From Chitinophagaceae bacterium (GTDB taxonomy: Bacteria; Bacteroidota; Bacteroidia; Chitinophagales; Chitinophagaceae), in assembly GCA_947453295.1 (NCBI GenBank), contig CANGGD010000001.1, positions 89,615 through 123,323 on the forward strand: a stretch of 33,709 nucleotides of DNA, given 5' to 3'. The notes below the pieces were generated by a model. That model did no database searches. It was given only the letters and a program-made list of their open reading frames with translations, and was not told the origin of the DNA. The translations under genes and the position numbers were made by a program. Below, piece by piece: positions 23,805 to 31,413 of the stretch (positions are counted from its first letter, which is position 1; each line of letters opens with the position of its first letter).

Positions 23805-25211
23805 ATGGATAAAAATTTTAACCCGGATAAACAACATACACTTGCAGCACCCATCAGCATATCTGGTACTGGTTTGCATACAGGAATCAATGTGGATATG
23901 ACGTTAAGGCCAGCAAATGCTGGATTTGGATTTCAGTTTCAAAGAATGGACCTAGATGGGACATTGCCCATAAAAGCAGATTGTGATTTAGTAACTGATA
24001 CATCCAGAGGTACAACTTTAGAACAAGGAAATGTAAAAATCAATACTGTAGAGCATATTCTTGCTGCATTAGTAGGAATGGGCGTTGATAATTGCTTAAT
24101 AGAAGTAAATGGGCCCGAAATTCCAATTATGGATGGAAGCAGTGCTCCTTTTGTAAGTATTATAGAAAAAGCTGGAGTATTAGAACAAGAAGCAACAAAA
24201 GCCTGGTACTCTATTGATACCAATATTTCATTTTATGATGAAAAGAAAAGGGTTGAAATGACGGCATTGCCTGCTACTAATTACCAAATAACAACTCTTA
24301 TTGATTTTAATAGTCCGGTTTTAGGTACCCAACATGCCAGCTTAAAATCTATTAATGAGTTTACAACAGAAATTGCACCTTGTCGTACTTTTTGTTTTTT
24401 GCATGAACTTGAAATGTTATTGGATAATAACTTAGTGAAGGGAGGAGATATTAATAATGCTATAGTTGTAGTTGATAAGCCACTTACAAATGATGAAATG
24501 AATCGTTTGGCTAAGGCATTTGGAAGAACAAAAGTAGAAGTGAAAACAGAAGGCTATCTCAATAATTTAGAATTACGTTTCCCTAACGAACCAGCCAGAC
24601 ATAAATTATTAGATGTTGTTGGAGATTTGGCATTAATAGGTTATCCGATAAAAGGTCATATTATCGCTAATAGGCCTGGTCATAGTAGCAATGTAGAGTT
24701 TGCAAAAAAAATAAAACAATACATCAAAAAAAATAAACACACAAAAGATATTCCTGTTTACGACCCAAACCAGCCTCCGGTTTACACTTTGCAACAAATT
24801 GAAAAAACTTTACCACATCGTTATCCTTTTTTACTGGTAGATAAAATCGTAGAGTTAAATAATGATTTAATTGTTGGGATAAAAAATGTGACTTTTAATG
24901 AATCTTTTTTTCAGGGACATTTCCCTGGAAACCCTGTAATGCCGGGTGTTTTACAAATTGAAGCATTGGCTCAAACAGGAGGAATTTTATGTATCAACAG
25001 TATGCCTGAAGGCAGTTATGATACTTATTTTTTGAAAATTGATAATTGTAAGTTCAAGCAAAAAGTAGTGCCGGGCGATACCATGATTTTAAAAATGGAA
25101 TTGATAGAGCCTATTCGGAGAGGAATTTGTGTAATGAAAGGCAGCGTATATGTTGGAAATAAACTTTGCACAGAAGGAGAATTTACTGCTCAATTAGTAA
25201 AAAGAAATTAA
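23805..25211 (+). CDS. lpxC/fabZ: Bifunctional UDP-3-O-acyl-GlcNAc deacetylase / 3-hydroxyacyl-ACP dehydratase
   Basis: 468-aa natural fusion typical of Bacteroidota. Residues about 1-300 are LpxC, the zinc deacetylase that commits UDP-acyl-GlcNAc to lipid A: first Zn-ligand His in TVEHILAALVGMG, further ligands in RHKLLDVVGDLALIG, and the catalytic His in RPGHSSNVEF. After a linker (about 300-322) the FabZ hot-dog domain removes water from 3-hydroxyacyl-ACP: LPHRYPFLLVDKI, then FFQGHFPGNPVMPG with the catalytic His and IEALAQTGG with the catalytic Glu. One protein thus controls the competition for hydroxyacyl-ACP between lipid A and fatty acid synthesis. lpxA follows after 14 nt. Confidence 0.97.
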   Translation: MDKNFNPDKQHTLAAPISISGTGLHTGINVDMTLRPANAGFGFQFQRMDLDGTLPIKADCDLVTDTSRGTTLEQGNVKINTVEHILAALVGMGVDNCLIEVNGPEIPIMDGSSAPFVSIIEKAGVLEQEATKAWYSIDTNISFYDEKKRVEMTALPATNYQITTLIDFNSPVLGTQHASLKSINEFTTEIAPCRTFCFLHELEMLLDNNLVKGGDINNAIVVVDKPLTNDEMNRLAKAFGRTKVEVKTEGYLNNLELRFPNEPARHKLLDVVGDLALIGYPIKGHIIANRPGHSSNVEFAKKIKQYIKKNKHTKDIPVYDPNQPPVYTLQQIEKTLPHRYPFLLVDKIVELNNDLIVGIKNVTFNESFFQGHFPGNPVMPGVLQIEALAQTGGILCINSMPEGSYDTYFLKIDNCKFKQKVVPGDTMILKMELIEPIRRGICVMKGSVYVGNKLCTEGEFTAQLVKRN

Positions 25212-25225
25212 TCAAATATTTTAAC

Positions 25226-26023
25226 ATGATTCATCCACATACATACATACACCCTAACGCCAAACTGGCTACAAATGTTAAGATTGATCCTTTTAGCGTG
25301 ATTCATCAAAACGTAGAAATTGGAAGTGGCACTTGGATTGGAAGTAATGTAACGATTATGGAAGGGGCAAGAATTGGAAGCAATTGCAGAATTTTTCCAG
25401 GAGCTGTTATTGCCGGAATTCCGCAAGACTTAAAATATGAGGGAGAAAATACAACAGTTGAGATTGGCAACAATACTACTATAAGAGAATTTGTAACAAT
25501 AAACAGGGGAAGTAAAGACAAGTGGACTACAAAAGTTGGCGACAATTGTTTAATTATGGCTTACAGTCATATAGCTCATGATTGTATTATTGGCAACAAT
25601 TGTATTATGAGCAATAACACACAAATGGCTGGGCATGTTACATTAGGCGACTATGCAATATTAGCAGGAATGTGTGCAGTACATCAGTTTGTGCAAATTG
25701 GTCAGCATGCATTTATTGCGGGGGGGTCTTTAGTAAGTAAAGACGTACCTCCTTATATCAAAGCAGGTAGAACTCCTTTAAGTTATGCTGGTGTGAATTC
25801 TGTGGGTTTAAAAAGAAGAGGCTTCTCTTTGGAAAGAATCAATCATATTTTAGATATCTTTCGCATCATCTATAATAAGAGCTTAAATACCTCGCAAGCG
25901 CTTAATTTTATTGAAGAAGAAATTGAAGCTACTGATGAAAGAGATGAAATTGTAACTTTTATTAGAGATAGTGGAAGAGGTATCATTAAGAAGTTTAGCA
26001 AAGGAAGCATGTATGATGAATAG
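25226..26023 (+). CDS. lpxA: Acyl-ACP--UDP-N-acetylglucosamine O-acyltransferase
   Basis: First step of lipid A synthesis, moving a 3-hydroxyacyl chain from ACP to UDP-GlcNAc. About 265 aa. I start at ATG 25226 (MIHPHTYIHPNAKL), which matches the family N-terminus; the longer reading from 25166 would overlap lpxC/fabZ with an unrelated 20-residue lead. The beta-helix hexapeptides run from residue about 5 to 185, with the catalytic His in MAYSHIAHDC and the following NNCIMSNNTQMAGHV and HQFVQIG segments; the C-terminal helical domain begins at SVGLKRRGFS. It is 14 nt after lpxC/fabZ and 6 nt before the ABC ATPase gene. Confidence 0.97.
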   Translation: MIHPHTYIHPNAKLATNVKIDPFSVIHQNVEIGSGTWIGSNVTIMEGARIGSNCRIFPGAVIAGIPQDLKYEGENTTVEIGNNTTIREFVTINRGSKDKWTTKVGDNCLIMAYSHIAHDCIIGNNCIMSNNTQMAGHVTLGDYAILAGMCAVHQFVQIGQHAFIAGGSLVSKDVPPYIKAGRTPLSYAGVNSVGLKRRGFSLERINHILDIFRIIYNKSLNTSQALNFIEEEIEATDERDEIVTFIRDSGRGIIKKFSKGSMYDE

Positions 26024-26029
26024 TTTACT

Positions 26030-26638
26030 ATGCAAATCAATTTAAACAATGTTGGCAAGCGTTTTAATCTGGAGTGGATTTTTAGAAATCTGCATCATGA
26101 ATTCATTGCTGGTAACAGTTATGCAATAACAGGTTCAAACGGAGCAGGAAAATCTACCTTGTTGCAAATCATTGGTGGAGCGTTAACACATAGCGAAGGT
26201 ACAATTAGCTTTTTAGAAAAAAATACAAATACGATTATTCCTGCCGAGCAAATGTATAAGGAAATATCTATTGTGGCTCCCTATTTAGAATTGATTGAAG
26301 AAATGACTGCAAATGAGTTTTTAGTATTTCATAAAACCTTTAAGCGCTTCCATATATCAATAGAAGATATGCTCTTAAAAGTGGGGTTACAATCTGCCGC
26401 GAATAAGCAAATACGTTATTACAGCAGCGGTATGAAGCAAAGATTAAAATTAGCGCAAGCGTTTTTTTCAAATAGTAGCATCTTACTGTTAGATGAGCCC
26501 ACTACAAACTTAGATAATAAAGGTATTTTGTTATATCATCAACTTATTGAAGAGTTTACGAGCAACAGAATTGTAATTGTGAGTAGTAATGATGAGGTTG
26601 AATATGAGTTTTGTAAGGAGATTATAAGATTGAATTAG
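26030..26638 (+). CDS. ABC transporter ATP-binding protein without adjacent permease
   Basis: 202 aa, a single complete ATPase domain: Walker A GSNGAGKST at 35-43, signature YSSGMKQRLKLAQAFF near 124-139, Walker B ILLLDEPTTNLD just after, and a switch region VIVSSNDEVE where the usual His is replaced by Asn (SSN for the common TH/SH). It starts 6 nt after lpxA and so belongs to the lipid A operon. The partner membrane subunit is not in the window. A heme-exporter CcmA-like or general transporter ATPase is possible by size; its place suggests an envelope role but that is inference. Confidence 0.87.
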   Translation: MQINLNNVGKRFNLEWIFRNLHHEFIAGNSYAITGSNGAGKSTLLQIIGGALTHSEGTISFLEKNTNTIIPAEQMYKEISIVAPYLELIEEMTANEFLVFHKTFKRFHISIEDMLLKVGLQSAANKQIRYYSSGMKQRLKLAQAFFSNSSILLLDEPTTNLDNKGILLYHQLIEEFTSNRIVIVSSNDEVEYEFCKEIIRLN

Positions 26639-26639
26639 A

Positions 26640-26657
26640 GCTGATATTTTCATCAGC
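26640..26657 (+). repeat. Small hairpin directly after the ABC gene
   Basis: GCTGAT (26640-26645) pairs with ATCAGC (26652-26657) around a six-base loop, two bases after the stop codon and seven before the larger palindrome. It may act with that palindrome to end transcription or shield the mRNA 3' end. Confidence 0.4.
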
Positions 26658-26663
26658 ACCAAG

Positions 26664-26687
26664 AGCCCACCATTTAAATGGTGGGCT
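26664..26687 (+). terminator. Strong terminator ending the lpx operon
   Basis: AGCCCACCATTT (26664-26675) followed directly by its exact complement AAATGGTGGGCT (26676-26687): a perfect 24-bp palindrome with a GC-rich stem base. It is followed by a T-rich run (about 26688-26706), as expected for intrinsic termination on the plus strand. Confidence 0.85.
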
Positions 26688-26871
26688 TCCTTTTATTTGT
26701 TTTTTTAACCAACTAAAAAAATGTTTTTCACCCAAAATTCTAGTAGTTAAAATTATTTTCTCCGGAATTTGCCCCCAGCACCGATAACTATTGCTAAAAC
26801 TATAACCCTTATTTATTTTCTGTTTTTTATATAGCATGACTTTTCCTGAAAAAAACGAAACTGCTACTTAC
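26688..26871. other. Gene-free spacer between lpx terminator and tRNA terminator
   Basis: Part of the roughly 425-base stretch (26639-27064) that holds no protein gene. Apart from the T-run of the lpx terminator I see no conserved element or convincing coding sequence here; a minus-strand open frame that crosses it also runs through the terminator palindrome and is not believable. Confidence 0.5.
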
Positions 26872-26910
26872 AAAAAAACCGCCTACTGTTTATGTATGCG
26901 GTTTCTTTTT
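26872..26910 (-). terminator. Rho-independent terminator of the tRNA gene
   Basis: AAACCGC (26876-26882) pairs with GCGGTTT (26898-26904), extended inside by TAC/GTA. On the minus strand it follows the tRNA 3' end by 8 nt and runs into a T-run (complement of the A-run at 26872-26878). Confidence 0.82.
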
Positions 26911-26912
26911 TG

Positions 26913-26986
26913 TGGGCCCACCTGGGCTCGAACCAGGGACCACCTGATTATGAGTCAGGTGCTCTAACCAACTGAGCTATAGGCCC
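26913..26986 (-). tRNA. tRNA with CAU anticodon (elongator Met or Ile2)
   Basis: On the minus strand the sequence folds into a full cloverleaf: acceptor GGGCCTA with TGGGCCC (one G-U pair), D-arm GCTCAGTTGGTTAGAGC, anticodon stem CCTGA/TCAGG with loop CTCATAA (anticodon CAU at the middle), variable loop TGGTC, and T-arm CCTGG-TTCGAGC-CCAGG. The first base pair is G-C, and the anticodon stem lacks three G-C pairs, so it is not an initiator. A CAU anticodon can be elongator Met or lysidine-modified Ile2; the sequence alone does not settle this. The discriminator is A and CCA is not encoded (the next bases read CAA). Confidence 0.93.
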
Positions 26987-27008
26987 TTTCTTTTTTACAA
27001 AGAAATAA

Positions 27009-27042
27009 TTGGACAGCAAAAGTAACTAAATTCAGATATTTG
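27009..27042 (+). promoter_or_regulatory. Putative promoter of the HAD gene (TTG-N23-GATATTTG)
   Basis: TTG at 27009-27011 and GATATTTG at 27035-27042 (7 of 8 to TAnnTTTG), 23-base spacer, 22 nt before the ATG at 27065. It is interleaved with the divergent tRNA promoter. Confidence 0.4.
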
Positions 27043-27048
27043 CACCAA
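27017..27048 (-). promoter_or_regulatory. tRNA promoter (TTG-N21-TACTTTTG on the minus strand)
   Basis: On the minus strand TTG (plus 27046-27048), a 21-base spacer and a perfect TAnnTTTG element TACTTTTG (plus 27017-27024). It lies about 30 nt before the mature tRNA 5' end, leaving a short 5' leader to be removed by RNase P. Confidence 0.65.
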
Positions 27049-27064
27049 GTTTTTAATAATATTT

Positions 27065-27688
27065 ATGGACAGAATAAAAAATATTGTTTTTGATTTAGGT
27101 GCAGTCCTTATTGACATTGATTTTAATAAGGTAGCCCTTTCTTTTAAACAACTCGGATTTAGCAATTTTGAAGAGCATTATTCCCAATTACAAGCCAATG
27201 AACTTTTTCAACAACTAGAAAAAGGTGAAATTAGTGATGTAGATTTTTATACCGCTATTCAACAACAAATTGACATTCCATTAAGTCATACTCAAATTCA
27301 AAATGCCTGGAATAGTATTTTACTCGACTTTAGAATAGAAAGCATGCAACTACTAACTTCCCTTAAAAATAAGTATCGCCTTTTTTTATTGAGCAATACC
27401 AATGCTATTCACCTCGAAGAAATCAACGCAATTTTATTTCAACAAACCAACAACTCGTCTTTAGATTCCTATTTTGAAAAAGCTTACTATTCTCATATTG
27501 TCGGATTACGAAAACCTTCTAAAGAAATTTTTTCTCACGTATTAGAAAATGCAAATATTGTAGCAAATGAAACTTTGTTTATCGATGATTCTTTCCCTAA
27601 TATAGACACAGCCAATCAATTGGGTTTCCATACTTATTTATTACTGCCCGGTGAAAAAATTGAACATATTGAATTATTAAAAGTTTAA
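27065..27688 (+). CDS. HAD-superfamily hydrolase (DLG-type, YihX-like)
   Basis: 207 aa. HAD motif I is IVFDLGAVLIDID: the nucleophile is Asp10, but the usual second Asp two residues on is Gly12. This DLG variant is shared by YihX-type sugar phosphatases and the epoxide hydrolase N-domain group. Motif II is LLSNTNAIHLEE, the Lys lies in GLRKPSKEIF, and motif IV is LFIDDSFPNIDTA. A helical cap lies between residues about 18 and 95. The substrate is not predictable. It starts after the tRNA promoter region and ends 61 nt before obg. Confidence 0.88.
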   Translation: MDRIKNIVFDLGAVLIDIDFNKVALSFKQLGFSNFEEHYSQLQANELFQQLEKGEISDVDFYTAIQQQIDIPLSHTQIQNAWNSILLDFRIESMQLLTSLKNKYRLFLLSNTNAIHLEEINAILFQQTNNSSLDSYFEKAYYSHIVGLRKPSKEIFSHVLENANIVANETLFIDDSFPNIDTANQLGFHTYLLLPGEKIEHIELLKV

Positions 27689-27735
27689 TTAAGGTCTACT
27701 ATCAATTGAATTAACCGACTTGGCCTTCGATTCAT

Positions 27736-27743
27736 TAACTTTG
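27736..27743 (+). promoter_or_regulatory. -7 promoter element immediately before obg
   Basis: TAACTTTG is a perfect TAnnTTTG match, with only six bases before the ATG at 27750. It predicts a leaderless or nearly leaderless obg transcript and argues against the upstream in-frame TTG at 27720 as the start. No TTG at a good -33 distance is seen. Confidence 0.6.
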
Positions 27744-27749
27744 CTCATC

Positions 27750-28757
27750 ATGGATAAATCAAATTTTGTTGATCAGATAAAGATATTTTGCAGAAGCGGA
27801 CACGGTGGTGCTGGCAGCAAACACTTCATGCGTAATAAACTTACAGCTCTTGGGGGACCCGATGGAGGAGATGGAGGACGAGGCGCGCATATCATACTTA
27901 AAGGCAACTCTCAACTTTGGACCTTATTGCATCTTCGCTATTTTAAAAATATTTTGGCAGACAACGGTGGAAACGGAGCCGGTAATAATTGTTCAGGAAA
28001 AAATGGAAAAGATATTATCATTGAAGTGCCATTAGGTACCATTGCTAAGTCTGAAGATTCTGATTTAATCGAAGCAGAAATTCTTGAACATGGTCAAGAA
28101 ATTATTTTAATGAAAGGAGGAAGAGGAGGATTAGGAAATAATAATTTTAAATCCGCTACTAATCAAGCGCCTGAATATGCTCAGCCTGGCGAAGAAGGCG
28201 AAGAAGGAATTAAAGTTCTTGAGTTAAAAGTTTTAGCAGATGTAGGACTAGTTGGATTTCCAAATGCAGGCAAATCTACTTTACTATCTTGTATTACTGC
28301 AGCTAAACCTAAAATTGCTGATTACGCTTTTACTACACTTGTTCCTCAATTGGGGATGGTTGAATACAGAGATGCCAGAAGTTTTTGTATGGCTGATTTA
28401 CCTGGAATTATAGAAGGCGCAGCCGAAGGCAAAGGACTTGGTCATAGATTTCTTCGTCATATTGAAAGAAACGCTGTGTTATTATTTTTAATTCCTGCAG
28501 ATAGTAAAGACCATAAAAAAGAATTTGAAATTTTAAGATTAGAATTGGAAAAGTATAATCCAGAAATGCTTCAAAAAGATTTTGTAATTGCAATTAGCAA
28601 ATCAGATATGTTAGATGATGAATTGAAATCCGCTATTACAGCCGAATTGCCAAAAAATATTCCGCATGTATTTATTTCTTCTGTAACAGGATATCAGCTG
28701 CCCCAATTAAAAGACCTTCTTTGGAATACACTTAACGCTAATAATATTGATAGATAA
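27750..28757 (+). CDS. obg: Obg-family GTPase (ribosome assembly, stress control)
   Basis: 335 aa. The N-terminal Obg domain (1-158) is Gly-rich as expected: [36 protein letters not shown]. The G domain (about 160-335) has P-loop GFPNAGKST near 168-176, the switch I Thr in [12 protein letters not shown]3 [17 protein letters not shown]4 as SKSD and G5 ISSVTG. The C-terminal OCT domain of some Obg proteins is absent, which is normal here. The start at ATG 27750 ([13 protein letters not shown]) matches the family; a TTG ten codons earlier would include the promoter element. Binds the 50S subunit and takes part in late assembly in relatives. Confidence 0.96.
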   Translation: MDKSNFVDQIKIFCRSGHGGAGSKHFMRNKLTALGGPDGGDGGRGAHIILKGNSQLWTLLHLRYFKNILADNGGNGAGNNCSGKNGKDIIIEVPLGTIAKSEDSDLIEAEILEHGQEIILMKGGRGGLGNNNFKSATNQAPEYAQPGEEGEEGIKVLELKVLADVGLVGFPNAGKSTLLSCITAAKPKIADYAFTTLVPQLGMVEYRDARSFCMADLPGIIEGAAEGKGLGHRFLRHIERNAVLLFLIPADSKDHKKEFEILRLELEKYNPEMLQKDFVIAISKSDMLDDELKSAITAELPKNIPHVFISSVTGYQLPQLKDLLWNTLNANNIDR

Positions 28758-28801
28758 TATCAATTAGTATTATATAATTTCTCTTTACGAATTTGTATGT
28801 T

Positions 28802-28809
28802 TATTTTTG
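28802..28809 (+). promoter_or_regulatory. -7 promoter element before the lipoprotein gene
   Basis: TATTTTTG is a perfect TAnnTTTG match, 15 nt before the TTG start codon at 28825. It supports that non-ATG start as the first codon of a separately transcribed gene. Confidence 0.55.
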
Positions 28810-28824
28810 TGGCAATATTTTTAA

Positions 28825-29382
28825 TTGAAAAATTTAGGTCATATATTATTTGCTTTATTGGGGGCTGTTATAATGCTAACTACATTAACAGGTTGTCCGT
28901 ACAATTCTATTTACAAGATAGATAATGAACCTCAAAATTATACCGACGATACTTATTTGGGAAAATGGAAAACTACGATTAAAGACCAAGACAGTATAGC
29001 TCATGATATTCAATTAGATATAACAAGGAAGAATGATTTTGAGTATACAATTGTTTTTACTGGGTCATTTTATAATATTAAAGCACAATGCGCACCAAAT
29101 AAAAAGGATAGTATTTTCTCTACAGCATTCATGAGTATTGTAGGTCCAAAGCAAATATTAAATATCGAAGCAAACGGAAGAATTTATATTGCTGAATTTA
29201 AATACGAAAATGATCAGATTTCTATTTTACCTCTAGCGGATCATTTCACTTCTAAATTTATTAAGTCTAACCAAGATTTAAAAAACGCAGTAACATTTCA
29301 TTACAAAACAAGATTGTTTCCATTGTATGATGATTTATTTTGTTTAAGAAATATGACTAGAGTCATTGATCAGCCAATTTAA
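28825..29382 (+). CDS. Putative lipoprotein (hypothetical), TTG start
   Basis: 185 aa; I do not recognise a family. The N-terminus is a lipoprotein signal peptide: basic start, hydrophobic core (HILFALLGAVIMLTTL) and the lipobox LTGC with Cys at residue 24. The mature part is probably beta-rich, opening with an acidic DNEPQNYTDDTYLGKW and alternating polar/hydrophobic strands (QLDITRKNDFEYTIVFTGSF, RIYIAEFKYENDQISILPL), so a lipocalin-like small barrel is conceivable but unproven. The start is TTG at 28825: the first downstream ATG (residue 17) would destroy the signal peptide, and a perfect -7 element sits 15 nt upstream. It stands alone between obg and a lipid kinase gene. Confidence 0.72.
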   Translation: MKNLGHILFALLGAVIMLTTLTGCPYNSIYKIDNEPQNYTDDTYLGKWKTTIKDQDSIAHDIQLDITRKNDFEYTIVFTGSFYNIKAQCAPNKKDSIFSTAFMSIVGPKQILNIEANGRIYIAEFKYENDQISILPLADHFTSKFIKSNQDLKNAVTFHYKTRLFPLYDDLFCLRNMTRVIDQPI

Positions 29383-29446
29383 TTTTTCCCTTCATTTTGT
29401 ATTTATTTTTTGATTTCTATTTACTTTCAATGTAACAGAACCTTGC

Positions 29447-30358
29447 ATGAACAGAAAATTTATTTTTTTTATCAATCCTATCGCTGGAACAAAAAACAAA
29501 GAAAGATTGATAAACTATATTAATCTTAAATGCGTTGAAAATAAATTGATTTTTGAAATTTTATTTACTGATGAAAAAGGTGAATATTATTTTTTAGAAG
29601 ATAAAATACGTTCTGAAAACATTACCGATGTAATAATATGTGGCGGCGATGGAACGATTAATCATATTGCGAAACACTTAATTGGGGTTGATATAAATGT
29701 GGGAATTATTCCTGTAGGTTCAGGCAACGGATTGGCCTTTGCTGCTGGTATAAAAACCAATTATAAAAAATCGATTGATGTTATTTTGAAAGGCTATTCC
29801 GATTGGATAGATGGGTTTTATGTCAACAATCATTTTAGTTGTATGTTATCTGGTTTGGGATTTGATGCATTTGTAGCAAATGCATTTTTAAGAAAAAAAA
29901 GAAGAGGGCTTTTTACATATATTCTTATTTGTTTAAGATATTTTTTCATTTCAAAATCTTATCTTTTTGAAATAAGCTTTGACCATCAAAAACTACAAAC
30001 TAATGCATTCTTTATCAGCATTGCGAATAGCAACCAATTTGGTAACTATGTAAAAATTGCACCTAAGGCAAAACTTAATGATGGTTTGTTAGACATAATA
30101 ATCGTTACTAAAAAAAACAAAATCATGGTGGCGATGGTATTGCTAAAACAAGTTTTATTTGGAACTATACAAAGGGGAAAAGATGTGTTACATAAAAATA
30201 AAAACCTTTATTATTTTCAGGTGCCGCAATTAAAAATAAAAAACCCAAAGCTTGCGCCAATTCACATAGATGGGGAACCTATAAACACTGAAGAATTTGT
30301 AAGTATTAAGCTTCAATCAAAAGCTATTAAACTCTTACAGCCGAAACCGAACGTTTAA
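29447..30358 (+). CDS. Diacylglycerol/lipid kinase family protein (YegS/BmrU-like)
   Basis: 303 aa. The catalytic domain (1-130) has FFINPIAGTKN, the nucleotide motif GGDGTINH at 66-73 and the conserved PVGSGNGLAFAAGI segment near 87-100; the C-terminal beta domain ends in the family's IHIDGEP motif and the AIKLLQP strand. Such kinases phosphorylate diacylglycerol or related membrane lipids with ATP. Since cdsA and psd are also in the window, a role in phosphatidate recycling is possible. The last 32 bases overlap the 3' end of ctaA on the opposite strand. No perfect -7 element was found upstream. Confidence 0.9.
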   Translation: MNRKFIFFINPIAGTKNKERLINYINLKCVENKLIFEILFTDEKGEYYFLEDKIRSENITDVIICGGDGTINHIAKHLIGVDINVGIIPVGSGNGLAFAAGIKTNYKKSIDVILKGYSDWIDGFYVNNHFSCMLSGLGFDAFVANAFLRKKRRGLFTYILICLRYFFISKSYLFEISFDHQKLQTNAFFISIANSNQFGNYVKIAPKAKLNDGLLDIIIVTKKNKIMVAMVLLKQVLFGTIQRGKDVLHKNKNLYYFQVPQLKIKNPKLAPIHIDGEPINTEEFVSIKLQSKAIKLLQPKPNV

Positions 30359-31394
30359 CAATAAAAGCTAACCCAACCAAACAAATTACAAGCATCATGG
30401 CCGTAAACTGATGCAACACTCCAAGAATAATAAAGATAGAGGTATTGGTGGCATTTAATAAAGTGGAAATACCTAATATAATTTGAAGGGTTATTAAAAT
30501 TATAAATGCAAATCTCAATTTTTTAAAATGCTCAACAGCTTGTTCTTTTTTTGATTGAATGAAAAACAACATTGAAAAAATAAACAAAGTATATCCAATT
30601 AATCTGTGAATAAAATGTATCATTAGTTTGTTTTGAAAAACATTTTGAATCCAAGGTGACAATTCGTTTATGCCATTAGGCGCAAAGCTGCCATTTATTG
30701 AAGGCCATGTAGGTGCGGAGGAAGCTGCTTTTAATCCAGCCATAAAACCACCAAAAATTATTTGCAGTAAAAACAAAATCAAAAGCAAATAAAGTTGTTT
30801 ATTAAGTTTTGGATTATACACTTTCTGTTGAAACGAAGGCATTAGTGTCAATGCAAACCAAAGTGTGTAACTCAATAAAATTAATGCAGCAACAAAATGC
30901 GTTGTTAATTCAATATGGCCTACAAAATATTTTTCCGGCATGAGGCCGCTTTTTACCATAATCCAACCTATTGCCCCTTGCAATGCGCCTAACAAAAAAA
31001 GAATTGCTAACGGTAAATGCATTTTGGAATGAAGTTTCTTTTTAAGTACAAAAAATAAAAAGCCGCAAATAAATACTACTCCTAATAATCGCGCCCAAAA
31101 ACGATGAAACCATTCCCAGAAAAAGATGAACTTAAATTCTTTCAATGAAAAATATTGATGCACATATTTAAACTGATCTGTGTGCCTGTATTTTTCAAAT
31201 TCTATTTGCCAATCCGATTGCGATAATGGTGGCAATGCGCCTGTTATTGGTTTCCATTCTGTAATTGATAGTCCAGATTCTGTAAGTCTTGTGATACCTC
31301 CAAGTAATACCTGAATCATAATCATTGCTACACCAATAAACAACCAAATGGCCACTTGTTTGTTGTTTTTTTGTTGAATTAAAGTGTCTGTCAT
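30327..31394 (-). CDS. ctaA: Heme A synthase (COX15/CtaA family)
   Basis: Oxidises heme O to heme A in the inner membrane for aa3-type cytochrome oxidase. 355 aa with about eight hydrophobic segments. The COX15-type signature is in the first loop: GGITRLTESGLSITEWKPI, then EWFHRFWARLLG with one axial-ligand His; the second half repeats the pattern with WPSINGSFAPNG and MIHFIHRLIGYTLF, and a later His in ILGVLHQFTAM. The long first periplasmic loop marks the mitochondrial/alphaproteobacterial-like type rather than the Bacillus one. Its 3' end overlaps the convergent lipid kinase gene by 32 bp. Own -7 element at 31414-31421. Confidence 0.93.
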   Translation of the reverse strand: MTDTLIQQKNNKQVAIWLFIGVAMIMIQVLLGGITRLTESGLSITEWKPITGALPPLSQSDWQIEFEKYRHTDQFKYVHQYFSLKEFKFIFFWEWFHRFWARLLGVVFICGFLFFVLKKKLHSKMHLPLAILFLLGALQGAIGWIMVKSGLMPEKYFVGHIELTTHFVAALILLSYTLWFALTLMPSFQQKVYNPKLNKQLYLLLILFLLQIIFGGFMAGLKAASSAPTWPSINGSFAPNGINELSPWIQNVFQNKLMIHFIHRLIGYTLFIFSMLFFIQSKKEQAVEHFKKLRFAFIILITLQIILGISTLLNATNTSIFIILGVLHQFTAMMLVICLVGLAFIVKRSVSAVRV

Positions 31395-31413
31395 GATAGA
31401 AAATTTGCGAGTA

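Noticed and set aside
25166-25225. Longer N-terminus for lpxA
   Set aside because: It overlaps lpxC/fabZ in another frame and adds 20 unrelated residues; the ATG at 25226 matches the LpxA family start.
26622-26837. 71-aa minus-strand open frame between the ABC gene and the tRNA
   Set aside because: It overlaps the ABC stop codon and runs through both hairpins of the lpx terminator; no family resemblance, signal peptide or promoter.
27720-27749. TTG start for obg
   Set aside because: It would place the perfect -7 element inside the gene, and the added residues do not resemble Obg N-termini.
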